Shown here piece by piece: positions 35,650-43,824 of a DNA stretch of 64,000 nucleotides. Both the position numbers and the translations under genes were made by a program. Position 1 is the first letter of the stretch. Each line of letters starts with the position of its first letter. Origin of the DNA: Ichthyocystis sparus (GTDB lineage: Bacteria > Pseudomonadota > Gammaproteobacteria > Burkholderiales > 2013Ark19i); assembly GCF_900078755.1 (NCBI RefSeq), contig NZ_FKIH01000003.1; one strand, given 5' to 3'. Below the pieces are notes generated by a model. The model saw only the letters and a program-made list of their open reading frames with translations. It searched no databases and was not told the DNA's origin.

Positions 35650-36530
35650 TGTCGTCATCTGTGAAACCGTCCCAGCAGCCATATTATTACGTTCCTGATA
35701 AGTCTGTTAATACTATCTTGGGTACATTTGCCCTGTTGTTTATGGCACTCGGGGCCACTTTCTTGCTAAACAACATGCCATGGGGCTTGCCTTTTGCTTT
35801 AGTCGGATTATTTATGATAATCACAATGACGTGGTTGTGGTTTGCTGATGTGATAAGAGAGGGCTTGCAAGGACTTAATAGTTCCAGGGTTGCCGCTTCA
35901 TTTCGTTGGGGTGTATGGTGGTTCATATTCTCGGAAGTTATGTTTTTTCTGGCGCTTTTCATGGCCCTTTTTTATGTGAGACTTGTAGGGCTAGGGGACT
36001 TAGGTACTGCAGAGGCAGAGGAGTACCTTTGGAAATGGTATGGAACTGAATTTACTTCTCATTGGCCATTGGTTGGGGCCACAAATTATATCCCTTCTTT
36101 TTCCCCAGTGTCAGCTTTTGGTATTCCTGCCATAAATACCGCCGTACTTTTGGCGTCTGGCGTTACCTTAACTTTGTCTCATAATGCTATATATGACGAA
36201 AATAGAAGGTTTGCACTTTTTTGGTTAGCCCTAACAATTATACTAGGCCTGGTGTTTGTTACCGCACAGGCAATTGAGTACTATCACGCCGTTGATCACT
36301 CCGGTCTTCTTCTGTCATCAGGGGTGTATGGCTCCCTGTTTTATTTTTTGACCGGCTTTCACGGGTTTCATGTTAGCATCGGCTGCATAATGCTGATAGT
36401 TGTTTGGTTCAGGATGATGAAGGGGCATCTGACAGTTAAGAATCACTTTTCTTTCGAGGCGATAGCTTGGTATTGGCACTTTGTAGATGTGGTATGGCTT
36501 ATGCTTTTCGTGTCCGTATACTGGCTGTGA
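35649..36530 (+). CDS. coxC: Cytochrome c oxidase subunit III
   Basis: Subunit III is a seven-helix membrane protein that stabilises the oxidase. It is recognised from WWFIFSEVMFFLALFMALFYVR, SGVTLTLSHNAI, QAIEYYHA, and the C-terminal FHGFHVSIGCIML... FEAIAWYWHFVDVVWLMLFVSVYWL block. The length is 293 residues. ATG 35649 has a GAGGAG SD eight bases upstream and overlaps the cox11 stop; a GTG at 35646 is an alternative giving one more residue. Confidence 0.97.
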   Translation: MSSSVKPSQQPYYYVPDKSVNTILGTFALLFMALGATFLLNNMPWGLPFALVGLFMIITMTWLWFADVIREGLQGLNSSRVAASFRWGVWWFIFSEVMFFLALFMALFYVRLVGLGDLGTAEAEEYLWKWYGTEFTSHWPLVGATNYIPSFSPVSAFGIPAINTAVLLASGVTLTLSHNAIYDENRRFALFWLALTIILGLVFVTAQAIEYYHAVDHSGLLLSSGVYGSLFYFLTGFHGFHVSIGCIMLIVVWFRMMKGHLTVKNHFSFEAIAWYWHFVDVVWLMLFVSVYWL

Positions 36531-36538
36531 CGTTACTG

Positions 36539-36733
36539 TTACTTTATACTCTCTCTGATTATGCCCATTTTATACATTACAATTAGTGCCGTAAAAAGGG
36601 AAATAGAGAGAATCATCCTTGTAGCTAGTATGTATATGAACTTCTTGGATTTTTCTCTCCTAAATAACTGGAATATTGCTGATCCAAGTGATCCTACAAT
36701 GGATACCATTATGGCAATTATTATCAATCTCAT
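36539..36733 (-). CDS. Twin-transmembrane protein, DUF2909 type
   Basis: This is a 64-residue membrane protein on the opposite strand to the cox genes, with two hydrophobic helices (MRLIIIAIMVSIVGSLGSAI and the later RMILSISLFTALIVMYKMG) joined by a basic hinge. From memory, betaproteobacteria encode a DUF2909 twin-TM protein at exactly this place and on this strand, between coxC and surf1, with a similar IVGSLxSA... RxxLSxxLF pattern. Its function is unknown. The start at ATG 36733 fits the family; the open frame to 36790 would run into the region upstream of surf1. Confidence 0.75.
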   Translation of the reverse strand: MRLIIIAIMVSIVGSLGSAIFQLFRREKSKKFIYILATRMILSISLFTALIVMYKMGIIRESIK

Positions 36734-36813
36734 GTTTGTTTCCCTATGATTATGCACAAATATTCTACACAAGTTCTGTTTTTTCAGCAATTTCAGTGAA
36801 CTTTTGGGCGCTT

Positions 36814-37575
36814 ATGTCTACTCAAAATAAGTCTTGGCGAGACTTTTTTTTTATTACTACGCTGATGGTGGTGGCAGTGTCACTGTTCGCTAGTGCTGCT
36901 ATTTGGCAAAATTACAGATATCAGTACAAAAAAATGATCTTGCATAGGATTAGTAGTCACTACAAAACCCCAACGCTAACTTTGCCAAATTATAATAGCC
37001 TGTCTGCCAGAGATATGGAGTTTACTTCGGTAATGGTTAGTGGATATTACTTGCCTGAGAAGTGGTTTTTTGTAGACGATCCTTCTCTTGGAACACAACA
37101 TGGATACACTTTTATGGTACCTTTCATTGTCAGCGGTACTGGTCATGCTATTCTAATAAATATGGGGTGGCTGCCTAAGGATGATGCATTTTCTAAGCCT
37201 ACACAAAAATGCTTAGCCGCCATCTCTAACAAACTGCCCGCTAGTCACCGTGTCTATGGTGTAGCTCGCAAATTTCCTCCGAAACGATGGTTTTTTCGTA
37301 CTAGTATCTCTCAGGGAGGAAGAGTAATATCTAGGTTAGATGACTCTTTTTTGTCAAAACACTTATCCAAATCTGTAGATGCATGGCATATTGTTACACC
37401 ATCAACTCCTGATAACCACTGTCTTCGTGCAAATGATCAACGACTACAGGGTATATATCCTGAGAGACATTTGGGGTACGTTTATCAGTGGTTGACGTTT
37501 ATGGCCTGCTCTTTGTTTTTTTATATCGTATATGCGTATAGATTTTTTATCTACATCCACAAAAGGTCCTCTTAA
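36814..37575 (+). CDS. SURF1-family cytochrome oxidase assembly protein
   Basis: SURF1 proteins help heme A insertion into subunit I. The 253-residue protein has a transmembrane helix at each end (about 9-29 and 222-243) and a periplasmic core with hallmarks VSGYYLPEKWFFVDD, the glycine/tryptophan segment ILINMGWLPKD, and the C-terminal RHLGYVYQWLTF, which matches the conserved HxxYxxxW-type motif. I chose ATG 36814; an upstream GTG at 36796 and the open frame to 36676, which overlaps the DUF2909 gene, are less likely. Its end overlaps the next gene by 44 bp. Confidence 0.9.
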   Translation: MSTQNKSWRDFFFITTLMVVAVSLFASAAIWQNYRYQYKKMILHRISSHYKTPTLTLPNYNSLSARDMEFTSVMVSGYYLPEKWFFVDDPSLGTQHGYTFMVPFIVSGTGHAILINMGWLPKDDAFSKPTQKCLAAISNKLPASHRVYGVARKFPPKRWFFRTSISQGGRVISRLDDSFLSKHLSKSVDAWHIVTPSTPDNHCLRANDQRLQGIYPERHLGYVYQWLTFMACSLFFYIVYAYRFFIYIHKRSS

Positions 37576-38065
37576 ACAAAAGATCAAGATGCTTTTGTTG
37601 CTGCTATCTTTTTTTCCCGCTTTTTTGGTAGCAGTGTGGTCTTTTTACTCGCATACTACTAGTAATCTTTCTAATTACGGAAATTTACTGCATCCCCCAT
37701 TACAGCAAATTAATTTTTCTAAGGACGGTTCTTGGCGCTTGTGTATGTTGGTCGATAAGAACTGCGATAGCTTGTGTAGCCATCAGCTGTTCCTGCTTCG
37801 TCAGATGCGCTTGGGCATGGGACAAAAGTCCCTAAATTTGGATAGAGTGGTTTTTTCTGTTAAGCCTATTGTGTGGCCACATGACAGTGATTTATACAAA
37901 GGTGTTCAAAATATTAACTTGAGGAGCTCTGAGTTCGATAACTTCCATGTATCCAGAGGAATATATCTTGTGGATCCATCCGGTTTCGTCGTAATGTCTT
38001 GGCCCTCGCATCCGGATCCTCGTCTTCTCATGGAAGATTTGGATAAAATAATGAAATTTTATTAA
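37532..38065 (+). CDS. Membrane-anchored thioredoxin-like (Sco-related) protein
   Basis: This is a 177-residue protein with an N-terminal transmembrane anchor (about 20-38) and a periplasmic domain with a CxxxC motif (C78-D-S-L-C82 in WRLCMLVDKNCDSLCSHQ), a position and spacing like the copper-binding CxxxC of Sco proteins. The end, GIYLVDPSGFVVMSWP, matches the thioredoxin-fold strand pair. Betaproteobacterial cox clusters often carry such a protein between surf1 and ctaA; a role in copper or thiol handling for CuA is plausible but inferred. Start could also be ATG 37589, but then little precedes the membrane helix. Confidence 0.75.
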   Translation: MRIDFLSTSTKGPLKQKIKMLLLLLSFFPAFLVAVWSFYSHTTSNLSNYGNLLHPPLQQINFSKDGSWRLCMLVDKNCDSLCSHQLFLLRQMRLGMGQKSLNLDRVVFSVKPIVWPHDSDLYKGVQNINLRSSEFDNFHVSRGIYLVDPSGFVVMSWPSHPDPRLLMEDLDKIMKFY

Positions 38066-38078
38066 TTTTGGAGCAAAT

Positions 38079-39068
38079 GTGTTTTTGCTGTATAAGCGCC
38101 TTTTGTCGGCAATCATAGTGCTATCTGTAGCCGGAATTTTTTTGGGATCGTACGTTAGGCTGTCAAATGCAGGTTTGGGTTGCCCCGATTGGCCTGGTTG
38201 CTATGGACATTTTTGGGTTCCTAAAACAGTTAATGAAGTTCTAAGTGCTGAAAAAAGATATGGGACTGCGTTTTTTTATGGCTTGGCCTCAAGGGAAATG
38301 ATCCATCGCTATGTTGTATCTTTGTTAGGTCTGTTAATTGTTACTATGTTTTTTCTGACTTTTTTCTACTCCTCCATAGATAAACGTTTGTCCAGAGAAC
38401 GTTCCTGGGTAACTTGCTTACTATTGCTAGTTATTTCTCAGGGATTGTTTGGTATGTGGACAGTTACATTAAAGTTATGGCCAATCATAGTCACCACCCA
38501 TCTTATGGGCGGAATACTTACTTTTTGTCTTGCCATATGGATGTTTTGTCGGGTCTCTAATATACACAAGGGATCGACTGTATCCTTACCCGTACGATTG
38601 CTTTCTATTACCGTACTATTAATGCTTGCCTTGCAGATACTCTTGGGTGGTTGGGTTAGTACAAACTATGCCGGGTTATCTTGTGAGAGTTTGCTTAGAT
38701 GCAATGGTAAGCTGGTCCCAAATATGAATTTTGCCTTGGCTTTTTCTTTGGAACCATATCCCGCTCTTATGATAATTCCACCAGTAGCACAAGTGACAGT
38801 CTTGTGGTTACATCGTTTGTGGGCTATGTTCGTTACCGCAGGAGTACTGTTTTTGTCTGTTAAACTGTATATGAAAAGATATATTCTGGTTTCTGTTGCT
38901 ATGACTATACTGGTTTTTTTGCAAATCATTTTTGGTATAAGTAACATAATTTTTCATTTACCTAAGTTTGTTGCCGTTTCCCATACGGTTTGTGCAGCAA
39001 TGTTGTTGGCTTCATTGTTGATAGCCAATTATCTAATTTTTTACTCTAGCCGTGATGTGAGTAATTAA
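38079..39068 (+). CDS. ctaA: Heme A synthase CtaA (Cox15)
   Basis: CtaA oxidises the methyl group of heme O to the formyl of heme A. The 329-residue protein has eight hydrophobic spans. The conserved start GSYVRLSNAGLGCPDWPGCYG, the histidine segment MIHRYVVSLLGL, the TTHLMGGILTF helix, a second cysteine-containing loop (GLSCESLLRCNGKLVP) and late histidines in WLHRLWAMF and AVSHTVCAA are all present. GTG 38079 has a GGAG SD seven bases upstream. Confidence 0.95.
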   Translation: MFLLYKRLLSAIIVLSVAGIFLGSYVRLSNAGLGCPDWPGCYGHFWVPKTVNEVLSAEKRYGTAFFYGLASREMIHRYVVSLLGLLIVTMFFLTFFYSSIDKRLSRERSWVTCLLLLVISQGLFGMWTVTLKLWPIIVTTHLMGGILTFCLAIWMFCRVSNIHKGSTVSLPVRLLSITVLLMLALQILLGGWVSTNYAGLSCESLLRCNGKLVPNMNFALAFSLEPYPALMIIPPVAQVTVLWLHRLWAMFVTAGVLFLSVKLYMKRYILVSVAMTILVFLQIIFGISNIIFHLPKFVAVSHTVCAAMLLASLLIANYLIFYSSRDVSN

Positions 39069-39072
39069 CTTT

Positions 39073-39993
39073 ATGGTATCTACCGAACTACCTGTGGGTG
39101 CTGGCGTTTGGACTAGGCTTACTTCATTTTGGAAATTGACGAAGCCAAACGTCTTATTTTTGATAGTGTTTTGCGCTGCCATAGGTATGTTTTTATCTAT
39201 CCCAGCAGGTTCCTCAATACATTGGCTCAAGGTAGTAGAGGCAGTCTTGGGAATATGGCTGGTTGCCGCTGCAGCAGCAGTTATAAATTGCTTGGTTGAG
39301 TATAAGATTGATGCGCTTATGAAGCGTACTCGTAATAGACCACTACCTAAGTCTCTCTTGAATCCCATCGAAGCAATGGTATTCTCAATAATAGTTGGTC
39401 TATTGGGGGCGGCAGTTCTTCACTTTTTTGTGAACGATTTGACCCTCATCCTAACCTTATTAACATTCATAGGATACGCTTTTTTATACACCATAATTTT
39501 GAAGCCAATTACTCCGCAGAATATAGTTATAGGAGGAGCTTCAGGTTCCATGCCCCCCGTATTGGGTTGGGCCGCTATGTCCGGTAGTTTGACTGTTCAT
39601 CCATGGATTCTATTCCTGATTATTTTTTTGTGGACACCGCCCCATTTCTGGTCATTATCTTTGTACCGTAGAGAAGAATATGCAACTGTAGGTTTTCCGA
39701 TGCTGCCAGTTACTCACGGTGTAGAAGGAACACTAAGAAGCATAGTGCTTTACGTAGTTTTGTTAACGGCTGCTTCGTTTTTACCATGCTTAGTTGCCCT
39801 GTCAGGAGAGTTTTACTTCTTCGGTGCAGTTATCTTAGGCTCCTACTTTATAAAGATTACTTTATCTCTATGGAAGGACTATTCTGATCATAAGGCACGG
39901 TCAGTCTTTTTTTACTCTATCTTGTATCTATTTTTGCTTTTTTTATTTATGTTATTAGATCATTATTGGCTATTCTATTGGACTAGAATGTGA
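39073..39993 (+). CDS. ctaB: Protoheme IX farnesyltransferase CtaB
   Basis: CtaB adds a farnesyl group to heme B to make heme O, the precursor of heme A. The protein is 306 residues with about nine membrane helices. The prenyltransferase signatures are NCLVEYKIDALMKRTRNRPLP (first Asp-rich motif with the RTRxRP tail) and the second loop in TPPHFWSLSLYRREEYATVGFPMLPVTHG. It starts four bases after the ctaA stop and its end overlaps the possible GTG start of sco1. Confidence 0.96.
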   Translation: MVSTELPVGAGVWTRLTSFWKLTKPNVLFLIVFCAAIGMFLSIPAGSSIHWLKVVEAVLGIWLVAAAAAVINCLVEYKIDALMKRTRNRPLPKSLLNPIEAMVFSIIVGLLGAAVLHFFVNDLTLILTLLTFIGYAFLYTIILKPITPQNIVIGGASGSMPPVLGWAAMSGSLTVHPWILFLIIFLWTPPHFWSLSLYRREEYATVGFPMLPVTHGVEGTLRSIVLYVVLLTAASFLPCLVALSGEFYFFGAVILGSYFIKITLSLWKDYSDHKARSVFFYSILYLFLLFLFMLLDHYWLFYWTRM

Positions 39994-40001
39994 GAATTAA
40001 T

Positions 40002-40694
40002 ATGGGTAATCGGAAGATTATTTTATTTACTATTGTAATGCCGCTGTTACTGAGTGCTTGTTCTTTCGGCGGTGACAGAGATGTTCACGCTTCTAATGTG
40101 TCACGTAAAGCGGAATTTAATTCAGTTGATGTGACTGGGGCTAATTTTGCAAAAGAACTTTCTTTGCGCTCTGTGCGTACAGGAAATATGGTTCATTTAT
40201 CCGATTATCTGGGAAAAGTTCTTATTGTATATTTTGGTTTTACCGGTTGTCAGTCAGAATGCCCAGTTGCTATGTCAGAGTGGAAGGCAGTGTTTCATGC
40301 CTTGGGTAAAGATTCATCTCAGTTGCAGCTTCTGTTTGTTACGGTAGACCCAGAGCGCGATAGCCCCAGTGTCTTGAAGAAATATATTACCTCCTTTGGA
40401 GAAAGTAATTTCGATGCTTTGTATGGCTCACTGCCAGAGATACACAAGGTCGCAAAGGAGTTTCATATTTATTTTGACAGTATGCCTATGAGGAAAAAAG
40501 AGCTAACTAATACTAATCACAGGATGATGAGCCACAACAACCACAATATGATGGTAATGCCGCGAACCATAGACCATACCGCAGTGAGCTACGTGTACGA
40601 CAAAAAGCTCGGGCTCAGGTTGCTTGTAAAAAATGGACAAATAGCACCAGATAAAATCATAGGGGATATAAGAAAAATTTTGGCAGGACTCTAA
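40002..40694 (+). CDS. Sco1/SenC copper chaperone lipoprotein with His/Met-rich insert
   Basis: Sco1/SenC proteins deliver copper to the CuA site of subunit II. The signal peptide ends in a lipobox, LLLSAC20. The thioredoxin-like domain has the copper ligands C83 and C87 (GFTGCQSECPV) and H192 (TIDHTAVSY). Between the usual helix and the ligand histidine sits an unusual ~19-residue insert rich in His and Met (about 169-187, containing NHRMMSHNNHNMMVM), which could bind additional copper. ATG 40002 is preferred; a GTG at 39990 overlapping ctaB would add four residues. It is the last plus-strand gene before the convergent rpoH. Confidence 0.9.
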   Translation: MGNRKIILFTIVMPLLLSACSFGGDRDVHASNVSRKAEFNSVDVTGANFAKELSLRSVRTGNMVHLSDYLGKVLIVYFGFTGCQSECPVAMSEWKAVFHALGKDSSQLQLLFVTVDPERDSPSVLKKYITSFGESNFDALYGSLPEIHKVAKEFHIYFDSMPMRKKELTNTNHRMMSHNNHNMMVMPRTIDHTAVSYVYDKKLGLRLLVKNGQIAPDKIIGDIRKILAGL

Positions 40695-40720
40695 AAAGTG
40701 CGAAGCGGCTACGCTGCGCT
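40695..40720 (-). terminator. Terminator at the convergent sco1/rpoH ends
   Basis: On the minus strand GCGCAGCG-TAGC-CGCTTCGC forms a hairpin of two short G/C-rich helices with one mismatch, followed by ACTTTTTAG. It overlaps the rpoH stop codon and the 14-bp gap to sco1, and is best placed to end rpoH transcription. Confidence 0.55.
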
Positions 40721-41575
40721 TTCCAGGTAGCTGCGCATTTTGCTTAACGATCTAGACTCGATTTGCCTGACCCTCTCAGCTGACAATCCAAGCTCATTGG
40801 CTATGGATTGCAAAGTGGCAGGCTTTCCTTCCTTAAGCCATCTGGCAGTAATTATGTATCTGGCTCTGTCATCATCCAAGCTACGCAAAGCCTCCTCTAT
40901 CTTGGAGGTTCTGCCAACAACAGATCTAGATGACTCAAGACGCTCACAGGGTCCCTCACGCTCGTCCCTTATAACGTCAGCCCAACACACAGATTGTCCG
41001 CCACCATCATTGGATAACTCCTGGTCTAAGGATAGGTCCGGACAGCTCATGCGAGAATCAGCCTCGATTACCTCCGACTTTTTTACCCCCAAAACTCTAG
41101 CTATCTCCTCAGCTTCATCCTGGGTCACAGGAGACAAAGACTTCTTAAATTTTTTCAAGTTGAAAAAAAGCTTACGCTGAGCTTTAGTAGTAGCAACCTT
41201 AACCAAGCGCCAATTTTTTATCACATAGTTGTTGATAAAGGCTTTTATCCAGTAAGTGGCGAAGGTCACTAAGCGAACCCCTCTATCAGGATCAAATCGC
41301 TTAACAGCATGCATCAAACCGATCGAACCCTCCTGAATTAAATCAGCCTGAGGCAAGGAGTATCCAGAATACTCCTTAGATATGGACACAACAAGACGTA
41401 AATGAGAAAGTATCAATCTCTGCGCAGATTGCAAATCGTTGTTTAGACGGAGGCTGTATGCACACTCACGCTCTTCTTCCTCCGACAGCAGAGGGTAGTT
41501 CATAACCCTTTTTATGTATCCGCGTATATCGCTAGATATATATGTGGAATCTACAAGAGAAAGACCTAAGTCCAT
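40709..41575 (-). CDS. rpoH: Heat-shock sigma factor RpoH (sigma-32)
   Basis: RpoH directs transcription of chaperone and protease genes. The 288-residue protein has regions 2 (RLILSHLRLVVSISKEYSGY, ADLIQEGSIGLMHAVKRFDPDRGVRLVTFATYWIKAFINNYV), the RpoH box (QRKLFFNLKKF) that distinguishes it from other sigma-70 relatives, and a region 4 helix-turn-helix (LQSIANELGLSAERVRQIESRSLSKMR). A perfect TATAAT on the minus strand at 41638-41643, about 60 bp upstream, is a possible -10. The ctaB-sco1-rpoH order is a familiar betaproteobacterial arrangement. Confidence 0.97.
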   Translation of the reverse strand: MDLGLSLVDSTYISSDIRGYIKRVMNYPLLSEEEERECAYSLRLNNDLQSAQRLILSHLRLVVSISKEYSGYSLPQADLIQEGSIGLMHAVKRFDPDRGVRLVTFATYWIKAFINNYVIKNWRLVKVATTKAQRKLFFNLKKFKKSLSPVTQDEAEEIARVLGVKKSEVIEADSRMSCPDLSLDQELSNDGGGQSVCWADVIRDEREGPCERLESSRSVVGRTSKIEEALRSLDDDRARYIITARWLKEGKPATLQSIANELGLSAERVRQIESRSLSKMRSYLESAA

Positions 41576-41686
41576 ACTATACCCCCTACCTCGTCACGTA
41601 CCGATACAATAACAATAATGACTCAAAGCAACCGAAGATTATATCATCTATATTGTTTACATACAGTGGTACTTTTTCCTACGTGT

Positions 41687-43213
41687 TTACCTTAGTATTA
41701 GGTACATAATTAGAATTATGTTAGCCGAAAGTGATAAATTTAAAACAATCATCGGCACTACTTTGGACCTAATTTTAACAGGAGACTGTTTTTCTGCATC
41801 CAATAATAAGTACCCATGCAGTAACCTGGGTAGCTGTGGTACGAGCTTAGCCCACTTTATTCCCTCTTTCCTTATATTTTTACACAAAGCCCTTAGCCCT
41901 ACTTGCTCTGACATCCATTTTTCTAAGTACGGCTTTCCGGTCTTCCACAAGTCTAAATTAGGATCCAACTCTCGTCCTAATCCTTCTATATTAAATAATG
42001 TTTTTTGCAAAAGTAGAAGTTGCGGCTGAATTGTTACATTGAATTCCCTAGAAGTATGAAACAGTCGCGCTAAAAGTTTTCCAAACGAAATATCCTTAAT
42101 CGGTCGATCAAATATCGGCTCACAAACAGTACGTATGGCTGTTTCAAAAAGATCTACCCGAGTATTCGGAGGAGCCCATCCAGCTTCTATGTGAGCCATC
42201 GCTACACGCTTGTAATCACGGTTCAAAAAAGCAATAAAATTCTCAGCTAAATAATTTTTGTCAATATCAGAAAGAGTGCCAACTATTCCAAAATCAACTG
42301 ACGCATACTTTCCATCGTGGAGAACAAAAATATTTCCCGGATGCATATCAGCATGAAAAAAACCGTCCCGAAAAACCTGCGTGAAGAAAATTTCTACCCC
42401 CGTAATGGCTAGTTTTCTAATATCTATGCCCTGTTTTACTAAAGAAGTTTTGTTTCCTATTGGAATTCCATCTACCCAATCCATTACAATTATGGAAGAC
42501 GTGCAATAAGACCAATATATTTTTGGCACAAACAATTTACGTGAGTTGTAAAACAAGCGGTGAAATTGTACTGCATTTGCAGCTTCATTCATTAGGTCCG
42601 TCTCATTGTTAATTGCTCTGGCAAACTCATCTACTAGTTCATGCATCCTCAGGCGCTTACTATCCTTGTAAAAAATATTAACAAGGGTCGCAAGAGAGCG
42701 TAATAACCTAATGTCGTTATCAACCCTTTTCCTTATCCCAGGACGAATAATTTTTACTGCGACCTCTGTGCCGTCCATAAGACTTGCTTTGTGCACTTGT
42801 GCAATGGAAGCACTTGCAACTGCAGTAAAAGAAAAATTGGAAAAAATGCTACCTACAGTTTCTTCAAATTCACATGCCAGTGTTTTTTTTACTTCTTCCT
42901 CTGAAAAGGGAGGCACCTTATCCTGAAGTAAAGATAATTCCCTAATGATTTCGTCATTGAGCATGTCCCTTCGTGTTGATATAAGCTGGCCAAACTTGAT
43001 AAATATTGGTCCTAGAATGATTAGGGCCTTACGTAACCTTTCTCCATATGGCTCTGCATGAGATTTAGTATAAGAAAAGAAAGATAACCACCTTCTTTTA
43101 GATGCAGACTTGTACTGCATTGCTTGCTTGGACCGCGTTCCTGCAAGAATTTCAAAAACTCCAAATTTGTAAAATACCCAAATTACACGAACTATCCTGA
43201 ATAGAGCCATCAT
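41687..43213 (-). CDS. ubiB: Ubiquinone biosynthesis kinase-like protein UbiB
   Basis: UbiB is an ABC1/ADCK-type atypical kinase needed for ubiquinone synthesis. The 508-residue protein carries the family KxGQ motif (IFIKFGQLISTR), the ATP-site lysine in VAVKIIRPG, the catalytic region GFFHADMHPGNIFV and the metal-binding SVDFGIVG, with a hydrophobic membrane tail at the C-terminus (VLNLSLSANIILIMYLIL). Its start overlaps the ubiJ stop (ATGATG/TGA), so ubiE-ubiJ-ubiB form one operon. Confidence 0.95.
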   Translation of the reverse strand: MMALFRIVRVIWVFYKFGVFEILAGTRSKQAMQYKSASKRRWLSFFSYTKSHAEPYGERLRKALIILGPIFIKFGQLISTRRDMLNDEIIRELSLLQDKVPPFSEEEVKKTLACEFEETVGSIFSNFSFTAVASASIAQVHKASLMDGTEVAVKIIRPGIRKRVDNDIRLLRSLATLVNIFYKDSKRLRMHELVDEFARAINNETDLMNEAANAVQFHRLFYNSRKLFVPKIYWSYCTSSIIVMDWVDGIPIGNKTSLVKQGIDIRKLAITGVEIFFTQVFRDGFFHADMHPGNIFVLHDGKYASVDFGIVGTLSDIDKNYLAENFIAFLNRDYKRVAMAHIEAGWAPPNTRVDLFETAIRTVCEPIFDRPIKDISFGKLLARLFHTSREFNVTIQPQLLLLQKTLFNIEGLGRELDPNLDLWKTGKPYLEKWMSEQVGLRALCKNIRKEGIKWAKLVPQLPRLLHGYLLLDAEKQSPVKIRSKVVPMIVLNLSLSANIILIMYLILR

Positions 43214-43821
43214 GAGGATGACCGTCTTATTTTATCTAATAGCTTGTCTAGCCTGGCATATATGTCATCTATCTTGTCTGATAACAGACGCGCCCTATCC
43301 AATGTTTCTTGCCAAACATTTTCTGGTACTCCATGACGTGTTCCATAGCCAACAATCGTATCAACAAGATTTCTGGCAAAATAAGAACCCTCATCAGCTA
43401 TTACTGATATTACCTTCATCACGATACTCGATGCTGTCGGACCAATTTTGTCGTACAGTTGTTCCTCTAGCGGAATTGAGATGTTTTTTGCAACAAAGTG
43501 AATATCTTGAGCAAGGAATGTTTCTCCCTCAATAACAATTTTGCGACTAAAGTTTTCTGCATCTGTGGAAAGCTCAAAAAATATTTTATCCGGTATGATA
43601 ATTTTTAGGTTGTATTTTTTTTCTTGAGGATAAGCAATTAACTGACCATGTACTATTTTGTACTGCCATGACTGTGCTTTCCATGATAATTTTATGATCT
43701 TGTTGTCGTGTCTATGCAGATAAGAGCGCAGAGCCTTGTCTTTACGAAGACTTGCATTAATTGTTTCTACAACCAGGCGCTCGACTATGGAAATAAGTAT
43801 CATGGCTAATTTTAAAGACAA
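43210..43821 (-). CDS. ubiJ: Ubiquinone biosynthesis accessory factor UbiJ
   Basis: UbiJ is an SCP2-type lipid-binding protein that holds hydrophobic ubiquinone intermediates for the Ubi complex. The 203-residue protein sits between ubiE and ubiB as in most proteobacteria. Sequence is divergent, but the N-terminal ERLVVETINASLRKDKALRSYL helix, the SCP2-like strand region around residues 40-115 and the C-terminal coiled coil (RLLSDKIDDIYARLDKLLDKIRR) match the family pattern. The start could be TTG 43821 or ATG 43803; neither has a clear SD. Confidence 0.8.
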   Translation of the reverse strand: MSLKLAMILISIVERLVVETINASLRKDKALRSYLHRHDNKIIKLSWKAQSWQYKIVHGQLIAYPQEKKYNLKIIIPDKIFFELSTDAENFSRKIVIEGETFLAQDIHFVAKNISIPLEEQLYDKIGPTASSIVMKVISVIADEGSYFARNLVDTIVGYGTRHGVPENVWQETLDRARLLSDKIDDIYARLDKLLDKIRRSSS

Positions 43822-43824
43822 TAT

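Noticed and set aside
36676..36813. N-terminal extension of the SURF1 gene by 46 codons
   Set aside because: It would overlap the start of the antisense DUF2909 gene and precede the natural N-terminal membrane helix; SURF1 proteins start near ATG 36814.
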